Below are positions 16,013 to 23,784 of a stretch of DNA of 64,000 bases, piece by piece; within the stretch, counting starts at the first letter, position 1; the number at the start of each line of letters is the position of its first letter. Origin of the DNA: Pedobacter frigiditerrae (GTDB taxonomy: Bacteria; Bacteroidota; Bacteroidia; Sphingobacteriales; Sphingobacteriaceae); contig NZ_JAVTSS010000001.1 in the NCBI RefSeq assembly GCF_032678705.1, forward strand, positions 1,860,001 through 1,924,000, written 5' to 3'. A program made the translations under genes and the position numbers. The notes under the pieces were generated by a model. That model did not search any database and was not told the origin of the DNA. It saw only the letters and a list, made by a program, of their open reading frames with translations.

Positions 16013-17434
16013 TTAAAGTTTAACATTGGTTGAATTACTAATTGTTAACGACGACCTATCTTCTGCTTTTATTGTCACTTTATCAAAACTCCAATCTAAA
16101 CCAAAATCTATGTTTCCAGCAGTTAATGCTTCTACATTGAAATTGCTTATTTTAAAACCTTTTAATATAGTTTTATCGGTACCCATGGCATTAATTCCTT
16201 TTTTAACGCCAGTCGCCTTAATGTTATAGATATTAATGTTTTGAAAAGTAGGAATTCCTTTAGATTCTGGTTCTACCCTATTTAATAATTTGGTCCAATG
16301 TGCAGGGATTTTTGCTGGGTCATAACCTGCCGGAAGTGTAGAATAACTATAAGTCGGGTTCCAATTGGGATTGATCTGAATTACATTACCGCCTCCGTTC
16401 ATGGTAATATTTCCAAAGTAAACATCCTCAACGGTTCCACCTCTAGTGCGGGCAGATTTAATGTTAATTGCATTTCCAGTTCCATAACCAACTAAATCTG
16501 TTGCCCAAACGTGACGAATACTTCCAGAAGTTTCACTGCCAAGCGTTAACATTCCGGCACCTTTCCTAGCCACACTATTTCTAATCACCACATATTCAGT
16601 TGGGCGATTAACTCTTAACCCATCCCAATCTCTTCCTGCTTTTAAACAGAAATTATCATCATTACAATCAATATCACAATTTTGCACCAAAATCCACGAT
16701 GATGAGTCAATATCAATTCCATCTGTACTTGGGCCGCTTCCATCCACATTATTGCGAATGGTAATTTTATCAACCGTTACATAGCTCGAATAAAGTACCT
16801 GTACTGTCCAAAATCCAGCTTGCTGAATATTTAAATCTTTTACAATCACATCTTTTGAAGATTCTATTAAAATAGTACGTGGCCTTTTCGCATCGTAATC
16901 CACAATCCAACGTAAACCTTTAGGGTCATAATCTTCTTTTCTCATTTTCCAGTACATATCCCAAAATGGCTTACCTTGCGCATTAATTAAACCAGTACCA
17001 GAAATACTAGCCTTTTGTTGTTTAAGTATATTTATTAAAGCTGCAGGCCATTTCATTTCTATCCCTGCAACTCTTGTATCAATCTCTGGATAATCCCTTA
17101 TGTTCTGACTACCAATAATTTCTACGCCTTGCTCAATTTTAAGGTTTACACCTGTTTTTACAAATAAAGAACCTGTTAGGTATTTTCCCTGTGCGAAAAC
17201 AACTGTTCCTCCGCCTTTTGCGGCGCAATCATCAATTGCACTTTGAATGGTTTTTGTATTTAGTGTTTTTCCATCGCCAATGGCACCAAAATCATTTACC
17301 TTAACTATTTTATTTTTAAAGACAAGCGCTTTGGAACCTACTTTATTTACCCAATTTGGAGCTTTAGGTTGAGCAATAACGGAAATGCTAGAAAAAAATA
17401 ATGCTAAAAGCATCAAGTGAAATATGCGTTTCAT
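16013..17434 (-). CDS. Glycoside hydrolase family 28 (polygalacturonase-like), altered active-site motifs
   Basis: A secreted parallel beta-helix protein of the GH28 family, about 473 residues from the ATG at 17434. That start gives a compact signal peptide (MKRIFHLMLLALFFSSISVIAQ region); a start at 17464 would add ten residues. The N-terminal AIGDGKTLNTKTIQSAIDDC is the pectate-lyase-like opening. Active-site regions are STDGIDID, CNDDNFC and GSETSG. However, the canonical GHG reads GAG (codons GGT GCC GGA), and the RIK motif reads NIK. These changes argue for a divergent subfamily acting on a modified galacturonan rather than plain polygalacturonic acid. It heads a two-gene operon with the downstream glycosidase. 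Confidence 0.85.
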   Translation of the reverse strand: MKRIFHLMLLALFFSSISVIAQPKAPNWVNKVGSKALVFKNKIVKVNDFGAIGDGKTLNTKTIQSAIDDCAAKGGGTVVFAQGKYLTGSLFVKTGVNLKIEQGVEIIGSQNIRDYPEIDTRVAGIEMKWPAALINILKQQKASISGTGLINAQGKPFWDMYWKMRKEDYDPKGLRWIVDYDAKRPRTILIESSKDVIVKDLNIQQAGFWTVQVLYSSYVTVDKITIRNNVDGSGPSTDGIDIDSSSWILVQNCDIDCNDDNFCLKAGRDWDGLRVNRPTEYVVIRNSVARKGAGMLTLGSETSGSIRHVWATDLVGYGTGNAINIKSARTRGGTVEDVYFGNITMNGGGNVIQINPNWNPTYSYSTLPAGYDPAKIPAHWTKLLNRVEPESKGIPTFQNINIYNIKATGVKKGINAMGTDKTILKGFKISNFNVEALTAGNIDFGLDWSFDKVTIKAEDRSSLTISNSTNVKL

Positions 17435-17517
17435 AAACAAGAATATATTTGATTTGCTAAACAATAAGCAGCATTTGAGCCGTTATTGATAGATGCTGTT
17501 AAATTAGAAAGAATTAC

Positions 17518-17567
17518 ACGGTCAACCGTCCTGTATTGTCCTGCTCGTTTAAACTGTTCGGTTACCG
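17518..17567. promoter_or_regulatory. Two CGGT/ACCG palindromes between divergent genes
   Basis: ACGGT-ca-ACCGT (17518-17529) and CGGT-t-ACCG (17559-17567) lie 40 bp apart in the gap between the GH28 gene (minus) and the arginine decarboxylase gene (plus). Their shared half-site suggests an operator for one or both genes. No matching regulator was found in the window. Confidence 0.35.
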
Positions 17568-17639
17568 TAAAATTATTAGTAATACTAACTCAATTCTCAA
17601 TTTAAAATCACATTTTTGCAAAAATTATTATTAAAATAA

Positions 17640-19034
17640 ATGCAGAGTTACTCCGAATTTCTTGATCTAAGTGTTGGTTTCCCTCAAGAGGGTTTCGATG
17701 TTATAGATGATGAATTGTATTTTCAGGATTTAAACCTGATGGAAATGATAGAAACCTATGGTACACCATTGCGTTTCACTTATTTGCCTTTGGTAAGCAA
17801 AAAGATTCAGCAAGCCAAATTGTTGTTTCAAACAGCTATTATCAAAAATAACTATCGTGGCGATTACAAGTATTGCTACTGTACCAAAAGCTCGCACTTT
17901 CGCCATATTGTAGAGGAAGCTTTAAAAAACGGCATTCACTTAGAAACTTCATCGGCTTTTGATATGCCAATGATTGAGGCTTTGGAGAAAAAAGGCTCTT
18001 TAACTAAGGATATCACGGTAATCTGTAATGGTTTTAAAACCTACCAGTACAAAACGTACATTATAGATATGTTGCATGATGGTTATAAAAACATCATCCC
18101 TGTACTGGATAACAAGGAAGAATTTAACCTTTATGATGATGAGATTGAGATGGATACACCTTGTAACTTAGGTATTCGTATCGCTGCAGAGGAACAACCA
18201 GATTCGCAATTCTATACATCTCGTTTAGGTGTACGTATGGAAGATGTAATCGAATTCTATAACAATAAAATCGCTGGCAATCCTAACTTTAGGGTTAAGT
18301 TATTGCACTTTTTCATCAATTCTGGTATTACCGATTCTCCTTATTATTGGAACGAGTTAGAGAAATATGTAACGCTTTATTGCAAGTTCAAAAAGATTAA
18401 TCCAGAGTTAGATACTTTAGATATTGGTGGCGGTATGCCGTTTAAAGATAGCTTGGTATTTGATTTCGATTACGAATATATGGTGAACGAAATCGTTAAA
18501 CGTATCAAAGAAATTTGTGCAGAACACGATGTAATTGAACCAGACATCATTACAGAATTTGGAAAATATACTGTTGCTGAAGCCTCGGGAATTTTATATA
18601 AAGTTTTAGGGCGTAAACAACAAAATGACCGTGAAAAATGGTTAATGTTAGATGGTTCTTTCATCACTAACTTACCAGATGTTTGGGCATTAAACCAGAA
18701 ATACATTTTATTGCCAATTAATAATTACGACGCTGAATATGAGCGTGTAAACTTAGGTGGTATTACTTGCGATGGGCAAGATTACTATAACCAAGAAGCA
18801 CACATGAACAGTGTATTTATGCCGAAAACTCGTAAAGTTCAGTATTTAGGCTTCTTTAATACCGGCGCTTATCAAGAGGTTTTAAGTGGCTATGGCGGTA
18901 TTCATCATTGTTTGTTACCAAGTCCGAAACACGTAATCATTCGCAGAAACAGAGATGAAACTTTCAATTTCGAGGTTTTTGGCGAAGAGCAAAATAGTAA
19001 ACAGGTTTTAAAAATTCTAGGTTATACTTCATAA
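17640..19034 (+). CDS. speA: PLP-dependent arginine decarboxylase (fold III, short Bacteroidota type)
   Basis: A 464-residue fold-type III PLP enzyme of the Orn/Lys/Arg/DAP decarboxylase group, of the kind annotated as biosynthetic arginine decarboxylase in Bacteroidota. It turns arginine into agmatine for polyamine synthesis. The PLP lysine lies in DYKYCYCTKSSH (about residue 83). The Gly-rich DIGGGMPF loop (about 262) binds the PLP phosphate, and the substrate-side segment is ITCDGQDYY (about 377). It is much shorter than the ~650-residue enterobacterial SpeA. The cognate agmatine deiminase is not in this window. It is transcribed alone, divergent from the GH28 operon, and ends at a terminator 55 bp downstream. 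Confidence 0.85.
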   Translation: MQSYSEFLDLSVGFPQEGFDVIDDELYFQDLNLMEMIETYGTPLRFTYLPLVSKKIQQAKLLFQTAIIKNNYRGDYKYCYCTKSSHFRHIVEEALKNGIHLETSSAFDMPMIEALEKKGSLTKDITVICNGFKTYQYKTYIIDMLHDGYKNIIPVLDNKEEFNLYDDEIEMDTPCNLGIRIAAEEQPDSQFYTSRLGVRMEDVIEFYNNKIAGNPNFRVKLLHFFINSGITDSPYYWNELEKYVTLYCKFKKINPELDTLDIGGGMPFKDSLVFDFDYEYMVNEIVKRIKEICAEHDVIEPDIITEFGKYTVAEASGILYKVLGRKQQNDREKWLMLDGSFITNLPDVWALNQKYILLPINNYDAEYERVNLGGITCDGQDYYNQEAHMNSVFMPKTRKVQYLGFFNTGAYQEVLSGYGGIHHCLLPSPKHVIIRRNRDETFNFEVFGEEQNSKQVLKILGYTS

Positions 19035-19089
19035 ATAAGTAGAAAGACCAAAGCTTAAAGACTAAAGCGAAATGCTTAATTCATATCAA

Positions 19090-19122
19090 AATCCTTCTCA
19101 TAATTGAGAGGGATTTTTTTTA
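19090..19122 (+). terminator. Terminator after arginine decarboxylase
   Basis: The stem AATCCTTCTC/GAGAGGGATT (19090-19099, 19106-19115; one G-T wobble) has a 6-base loop and is followed by seven more Ts. Confidence 0.8.
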
Positions 19123-19130
19123 CACCAAAT

Positions 19131-19172
19131 CGTCATTGCGAGGTTCTGTTTTTCACAGACCGAAGCAATCTC
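19131..19172 (+). repeat. Half copy of the CGTCATTGCGAGG element
   Basis: CATTGCGAGG (19134-19143) and GAAGCAATCT (about 19162-19171) occur in the same order as in the left arm of the element at 32128-32221. The right arm is missing, so this looks like a truncated copy. Confidence 0.7.
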
Positions 19173-19261
19173 CTTGCTGTCTGTCAGTCTGGACGTACTG
19201 TCCCGAATTTTCGGAAGTCGAAGACCTAGAAAAGCAACATCCCTGCTAATGGAAAAATCCA

Positions 19262-19412
19262 GTCCCGCCCTCGCTACAATCTTTTTTGTGCTCTTTTGAA
19301 GTCACCTACTGAATATAAACAGAGTGCAAATATTCATCGGATGCCTAAATTGGCTCAACAAAAAAGTATTTCCGCTAAGTCGGGTTTAGAGAACATAAGC
19401 TTGTGCAGCTAT
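19262..19412 (+). repeat. ~150-bp dispersed repeat, copy B (plus strand)
   Basis: Matches the minus strand of 3099-3253 with the same ordered landmarks (GTCCCGC to GCTTGTGCAGCTAT). This copy lacks one arm of the ATTCATCGG inverted repeat. A 67-codon reading frame across it (19296-19499) shares the peptide KQKSIS-like segment with the frame in copy A. That similarity comes from the repeat and is not taken as a gene. Confidence 0.8.
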
Positions 19413-19447
19413 TGCAGTGCTAAAGCAAAAAAATCACCCCATTATGC

Positions 19448-19544
19448 CCGTCGGTTAAAACCGACGGCAATGAAATCAAAGCGATTTAAAATGTTCTAAA
19501 GGCTATGCAATATGCAATTCATTGCCGTTGGCTTCAGCCAACGG
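19448..19544. repeat. Compound palindrome of two CCGT hairpins
   Basis: CCGTCGGTT-aa-AACCGACGG (19448-19467) and CCGTTGGCT-tc-AGCCAACGG (19525-19544) are perfect 9-bp hairpins. Each is joined to a GCAATGAA/TTCATTGC word, so the two hairpins also face each other as a larger inverted repeat. A relative lies at 8365. The rest of 19035-19693 holds only repeat debris. Confidence 0.8.
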
Positions 19545-19693
19545 ATTAAGAAGCGATTCAATTGGCTTTAGCCACATCAAGCTTTGACAATTTCCCATAT
19601 ACACCTTACTGTCAATTTTTTAGAGAGAACAATTCAAATAATTTCTATATCTTCAATTTCCCTATTTAAATTTATACCGTAAACATTTTACCT

Positions 19694-20416
19694 ATGCTTA
19701 AAGAGGTTAACTTAAATAAGGTTTTTGTAATAGATATCGAAACTGTTCCGCTTTATCAGTTTTTTGAGGAGATGCCCGAACAGATGCAGTCGCTCTGGGA
19801 TACCAAAACTCAGTTGCTTAGAAAAGACGACAAAACACCTTCAGATTTTTATGAAAGAGCAGGTATTTGGGCAGAGTTTGGTAAAATAATCTGCATCAGC
19901 GTTGGATTTTTCCATAACCAAAAAGGCGAACTTCATTTTAGGGTTAATTCTTATTTTGGGCACGATGAGGCTGATGTTTTAAAGCAATTTAATGAGTTAA
20001 TGGCTAAACAACCCAAAGACCAGATTCTTTGTGCACACAATGGAAAAGAATTTGATTTCCCCTATTTATGCAGACGTATGTTAGTTAATGGGATTGATAT
20101 TCCTGTCCAATTACAAATAGCTGGCAAAAAACCATGGGAAATCTTACATATCGATACCATGGAACTCTGGAAGTTTGGTGATTATAAAAACTATACTTCC
20201 TTAAATTTATTGGCAGCCATCTTTAACATTCCAACACCAAAAGATGATATTGATGGCAGTATGGTTAAAGATGTTTATTACCAAGAAAAAGATTTACCAA
20301 GGATTGTAACCTATTGCCAAAAAGATGTAATTACAACCGCACAAATTTTATTACGTTTTAAAGGTTTGCCGTCAATTCCAGCAGAAAACATTACAATTGT
20401 ACCCTATAAGGCATAA
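19694..20416 (+). CDS. Predicted 3'-5' exonuclease, PolB-like
   Basis: A 240-residue DEDDy-type 3'-5' exonuclease resembling the proofreading domain of family B DNA polymerases but standing alone. The acidic residues are visible: VIDIETVP (residues 13-20, Asp and Glu), CAHNGKEFDFPYL (about 118-130, second Asp) and TYCQKDVITT (about 208-217, Tyr and last Asp). Such proteins probably trim DNA or RNA ends; the cellular role is not established. Length matches the family. It lies between two gene-free stretches and is probably transcribed alone. The IR-ended element at 20424 begins 8 bp after its stop. Confidence 0.85.
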   Translation: MLKEVNLNKVFVIDIETVPLYQFFEEMPEQMQSLWDTKTQLLRKDDKTPSDFYERAGIWAEFGKIICISVGFFHNQKGELHFRVNSYFGHDEADVLKQFNELMAKQPKDQILCAHNGKEFDFPYLCRRMLVNGIDIPVQLQIAGKKPWEILHIDTMELWKFGDYKNYTSLNLLAAIFNIPTPKDDIDGSMVKDVYYQEKDLPRIVTYCQKDVITTAQILLRFKGLPSIPAENITIVPYKA

Positions 20417-20423
20417 ATAAGAT

Positions 20424-20705
20424 AGCCGCAGATTCGCAGATTATAAATCTTGTAATTAATAAATTTGTCGCCAAAGGACAAAGTCAGTTTTTTTGGACCG
20501 ACAAAAATATGGGCATAATCTTAAAATCCCAGAGGGATTGAATATTTATAGCCGCATAAATGTATCAAAATGTACGACCCCAGCTGTGGTCGCATAACAT
20601 TATTAATAATTTCTAAAATATTTGACCTCTCTGAGGTCATCATGGAAACTTTTGTTCTCCAATAATAATTACCTATAATTTTTCTTAATCTGCGAATCTG
20701 CGGCT
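20424..20705. repeat. 282-bp element with perfect 20-bp terminal inverted repeats (MITE-like)
   Basis: The ends AGCCGCAGATTCGCAGATTA (20424-20443) and its exact reverse complement (20686-20705) bound 242 bp with no reading frame. Two more hairpins lie inside: CGACC-ccagctgt-GGTCG (near 20576-20593) and TGACCTC-tct-GAGGTCA (near 20622-20639). No transposase is present. The flanks show no obvious target duplication. It could be a miniature transposable element or a composite palindrome. Confidence 0.75.
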
Positions 20706-20776
20706 AAAAAATTATTTTCATCCTTGCAATAAAATTGATTGGCTAAAATCGGCTATAAATATTACCTTAGTAACGC

Positions 20777-22495
20777 ATGTTAAAAGTAAAAGAATTAGCC
20801 ATTTCCTTTTTTAACCGAGAAGAAAAAACTTGGAGCGAAGCTGTACACAAAGTAAGTTTTAACCTAGAAAAAGGTAAGGTCTTAGGTATTGTAGGTGAGT
20901 CTGGATCAGGGAAATCTGTTACCTCTTTTTCTATCATGCGTTTACATGATTCTAAAAACACCGAGATTACAGGGGAGATTGATTTTGATAACATTAGTTT
21001 ATTAAATCTTTCAGACAATGAAATAAGGAGCTATCGTGGCAATAAAATGGCGATGATTTTTCAAGAGCCGATGACTTCGTTGAACCCAGTTTTCACCTGT
21101 GGTTCACAAGTTCAGGAAGCAATCATCTTGCATCAAAAGGTAGACAAGGAGAAAGCAAAAGCACAAACTATCGCGTTGTTTAAAGAAGTTCAATTACCAA
21201 GACCAGAAAATATCTTTGATAGTTACCCACATCAATTATCTGGAGGCCAAAAACAAAGGGTAATGATTGCGATGGCTTTAAGTTGCAATCCCGAATTACT
21301 CATCGCTGATGAACCAACCACGGCCTTAGACGTTACGGTTCAGAAAACAATTTTAGAGCTCTTATTGCGCTTAAAAGACGAGCGTAACATGGGGTTGATT
21401 TTCATATCTCATGATTTAGCTGTTATCAGTGAAATAGCTGATGAGCTTTTAGTAATGTACAAAGGAAATATTGTAGAGCAAGGTTCTGCCAAAGAAATAT
21501 TCGAAAACCCTCAACATCCCTATACAAAAGGACTTTTAGCTTGCCGACCAGCACCACAACGTAGACTAAAAAAATTGCCTATAGTAGCAGATTTTTTAAA
21601 CGAAGATAAAGCAGTTAACGTTCAGCATTTACTTGAAATCAACAGTTATACCAACCAAGAAATTGAGCAAAGACGACACAAATTATATACCCAAAAACCT
21701 TTGTTACAAGTCCAAAACTTGTGTACTTGGTATCCCATCAAAAAAGGATTGTTTGGCAAAACCACTTCTTATGTAAAAGCAGTTGATGATATCTCTTTTG
21801 ACGTTTTTCCTGGAGAGACTTTAGGTTTGGTTGGCGAATCTGGCTGTGGCAAAACCACTTTAGGAAGAAGTATTTTGCGATTGGTAGAACCAACCTCTGG
21901 AAAAGTAATTTTTGATGGCACAGACTTAACCACTTTAGGCAAAGCTGATTTAAGAAAAATGCGCAAAGATGTACAAATCATTTTCCAAGACCCTTATTCA
22001 TCCTTGAATCCGAAAATTACCGTTGGTAATGCAATAATGGAGCCTTTGCAAGTTCATCAAGTTTTCAAAACTGATAAAGAAAGAAAAGCTCACGTTTTAA
22101 ATTTATTAGAAAAGGTAAACCTAAATCCAGAACATTTTGACCGTTATCCACACGAGTTTTCTGGCGGTCAACGACAAAGGATTGTAATTGCAAGAGCCCT
22201 TGCTTTACAGCCTAAATTTATTATTTGTGATGAATCAGTTTCTGCATTAGATGTTTCTGTACAAGCTCAAGTATTGAATTTACTGAGAGAATTACAACAA
22301 GAATTTGGACTAACCTATATTTTCATTTCCCACGATTTAGCGGTGGTTAAACACATCTCAGACCGCATGATTGTAATGAACAAAGGAAAAGTTGAGGAAG
22401 AAGGTTTCCCTGAAATTATTTACAATTCTCCAAAAGCGGAGTATACCAAAAAATTGATTGAAGCTATTCCAGGTAAAGAAAGTATGGTAGGTTAA
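20777..22495 (+). CDS. ABC transporter ATPase, two fused nucleotide-binding domains (oligopeptide/dipeptide type)
   Basis: A 572-residue protein with two complete ABC ATPase domains in tandem, like a DppD-DppF or YejF/GsiA fusion. Domain 1 (about 1-265) has Walker A GESGSGKS, signature LSGGQKQR and Walker B LLIADEPTTALD. Domain 2 (about 300-572) has Walker A GESGCGKT, signature FSGGQRQR and Walker B FIICDESVSALD. Each is followed by the oligopeptide-binding C-terminal motif region (HPYTKGLLACRPAP in the first). It should energise import or export of peptides or glutathione-like compounds at the inner membrane. No permease or binding protein lies nearby, so its partners are elsewhere. All catalytic motifs look intact. 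Confidence 0.9.
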   Translation: MLKVKELAISFFNREEKTWSEAVHKVSFNLEKGKVLGIVGESGSGKSVTSFSIMRLHDSKNTEITGEIDFDNISLLNLSDNEIRSYRGNKMAMIFQEPMTSLNPVFTCGSQVQEAIILHQKVDKEKAKAQTIALFKEVQLPRPENIFDSYPHQLSGGQKQRVMIAMALSCNPELLIADEPTTALDVTVQKTILELLLRLKDERNMGLIFISHDLAVISEIADELLVMYKGNIVEQGSAKEIFENPQHPYTKGLLACRPAPQRRLKKLPIVADFLNEDKAVNVQHLLEINSYTNQEIEQRRHKLYTQKPLLQVQNLCTWYPIKKGLFGKTTSYVKAVDDISFDVFPGETLGLVGESGCGKTTLGRSILRLVEPTSGKVIFDGTDLTTLGKADLRKMRKDVQIIFQDPYSSLNPKITVGNAIMEPLQVHQVFKTDKERKAHVLNLLEKVNLNPEHFDRYPHEFSGGQRQRIVIARALALQPKFIICDESVSALDVSVQAQVLNLLRELQQEFGLTYIFISHDLAVVKHISDRMIVMNKGKVEEEGFPEIIYNSPKAEYTKKLIEAIPGKESMVG

Positions 22496-22537
22496 GCTCC
22501 CTTTAATAGGATTTTAAGATTGAATGATTTTAGGATG

Positions 22538-23527
22538 CTACTTAACCTTAAACCTCGAGAACGTACTCGAAATACCAAATCTCATAAATGCATATTTGTC
22601 TTTAAAATAAATATTATAAGGGTCTTCTCCGTAATAACCAAAACTTGCCATTAAAAATACATTTTGCATAAACGGCAAACTATAATTGGCAGATGTTTCT
22701 ATATTTAGCCTCCTTTTAGGAGCAAAAAAATCTTGATTGGCATATTTATTAACCGCATAAGAGAACTGTCCGTTAAAACGCCAAGTTTCTTTTTCTAATG
22801 TATTTTTACCACCAGTATTTGTTTTACTTATCTTTTTCCAACCACCTCTTTGTCCGCTATAAATTTGGTAAATCCTAAAAGAGAAATCATAATTTAATCT
22901 GGTAAAGCCATAATCTCCAACTAATGCTGATTCAAAATTAAACCATTTGTGCCATTCTAAGCCAACTTTATGGTTGTAAGAATAATAAATCTCTGTCGGC
23001 GATTTGGCGTCTGTAAAATTCCCGAACCTATAAGCGGCAGTTAAATAATTGGTGTTGAAATTACCTGTTTTTGTATTTATTGACCCATCCGTAAGAACTG
23101 CATCTCCATCTTGGCCGTTAGAATGGTGTGTGAAACTGAGCTGTGCGTATTTATATTTTTTAATTTCATCATTTAACCTTACGTAAAATGTTCCACTCAG
23201 CTTAAAACTTGGTGTTCTAACTCCAGCAGATTTATCACTCCTCACTCTTGCTGTAAAATCTGGATTAAAGGAAAATGCAACAGGCAAACTTCTAGGTGCA
23301 AATAACATATAAGTAGTAGTTAGCTTTCCATTAAGCACATAACTTGAAGGTGCTCCTATTTCGCCACCAGGCGATGTGTAAGACATTTCAGTGTTTTCTT
23401 TATACAATGAAGTATAACCTAAATTGAGTTTTTGCTTTTTTTCATTCAATGAATCGATGGTTTCATTTTGAGCGAAAGCACCTAAGGATAACAGTAATAG
23501 GATTGATAATAATATTGATTTTTTCAT
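22538..23527 (-). CDS. Outer-membrane phospholipase A1-like protein (OMPLA type)
   Basis: A 329-residue exported protein: signal peptide to about residue 19 (LSLGAFAQ), then a beta-strand-rich chain ending in the outer-membrane type terminus FSRFKVK. The segment SFTHHSNGQDGD (about residues 130-141) matches the OMPLA catalytic motif NHxSNG, with the nucleophilic Ser and its His. A following Asn-rich strand NFNTNYLTAAYRFG may supply the third residue. OMPLA hydrolyses phospholipids in the outer leaflet of the outer membrane when membrane integrity is lost. Overall similarity to classical PldA is weak by eye, so the family is probable rather than certain. It converges with the ABC ATPase gene. 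Confidence 0.6.
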   Translation of the reverse strand: MKKSILLSILLLLSLGAFAQNETIDSLNEKKQKLNLGYTSLYKENTEMSYTSPGGEIGAPSSYVLNGKLTTTYMLFAPRSLPVAFSFNPDFTARVRSDKSAGVRTPSFKLSGTFYVRLNDEIKKYKYAQLSFTHHSNGQDGDAVLTDGSINTKTGNFNTNYLTAAYRFGNFTDAKSPTEIYYSYNHKVGLEWHKWFNFESALVGDYGFTRLNYDFSFRIYQIYSGQRGGWKKISKTNTGGKNTLEKETWRFNGQFSYAVNKYANQDFFAPKRRLNIETSANYSLPFMQNVFLMASFGYYGEDPYNIYFKDKYAFMRFGISSTFSRFKVK

Positions 23528-23634
23528 TCTGCGTATTTGTATAAGTTACGTTATCTAGGCAACCGGAGTTTTTATCACTGGTTTTTATTTATAAACCCGA
23601 TTGCAGTGAATGCCGATTCTTCATCGGCAGCAAC

Positions 23635-23684
23635 GTAAAGCGGGACTAACATTCCTATAAAACACGAACATTGCTTTTCAAAAC
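23635..23684. repeat. GCGGGACTAACATTCC element, copy 1
   Basis: Bases 23635-23661 are the exact reverse complement of 30444-30470 (27 bp). The following CACGAACATTGCTTTTCAAAA resembles 38628-38652. It lies between divergent genes, upstream of rnr. Confidence 0.85.
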
Positions 23685-23784
23685 AAAAACATATAATTCT
23701 TGTGTTATAGAAACGTTATTTATTTGAAAAAATACTACAAGCTTAATATACAATTACTATCTTCGATATTATACGAAACTAGCT

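Noticed and set aside
19296..19499. 67-codon plus-strand frame
   Set aside because: It overlaps repeat copy B and a CCGT hairpin; no conserved protein is seen.
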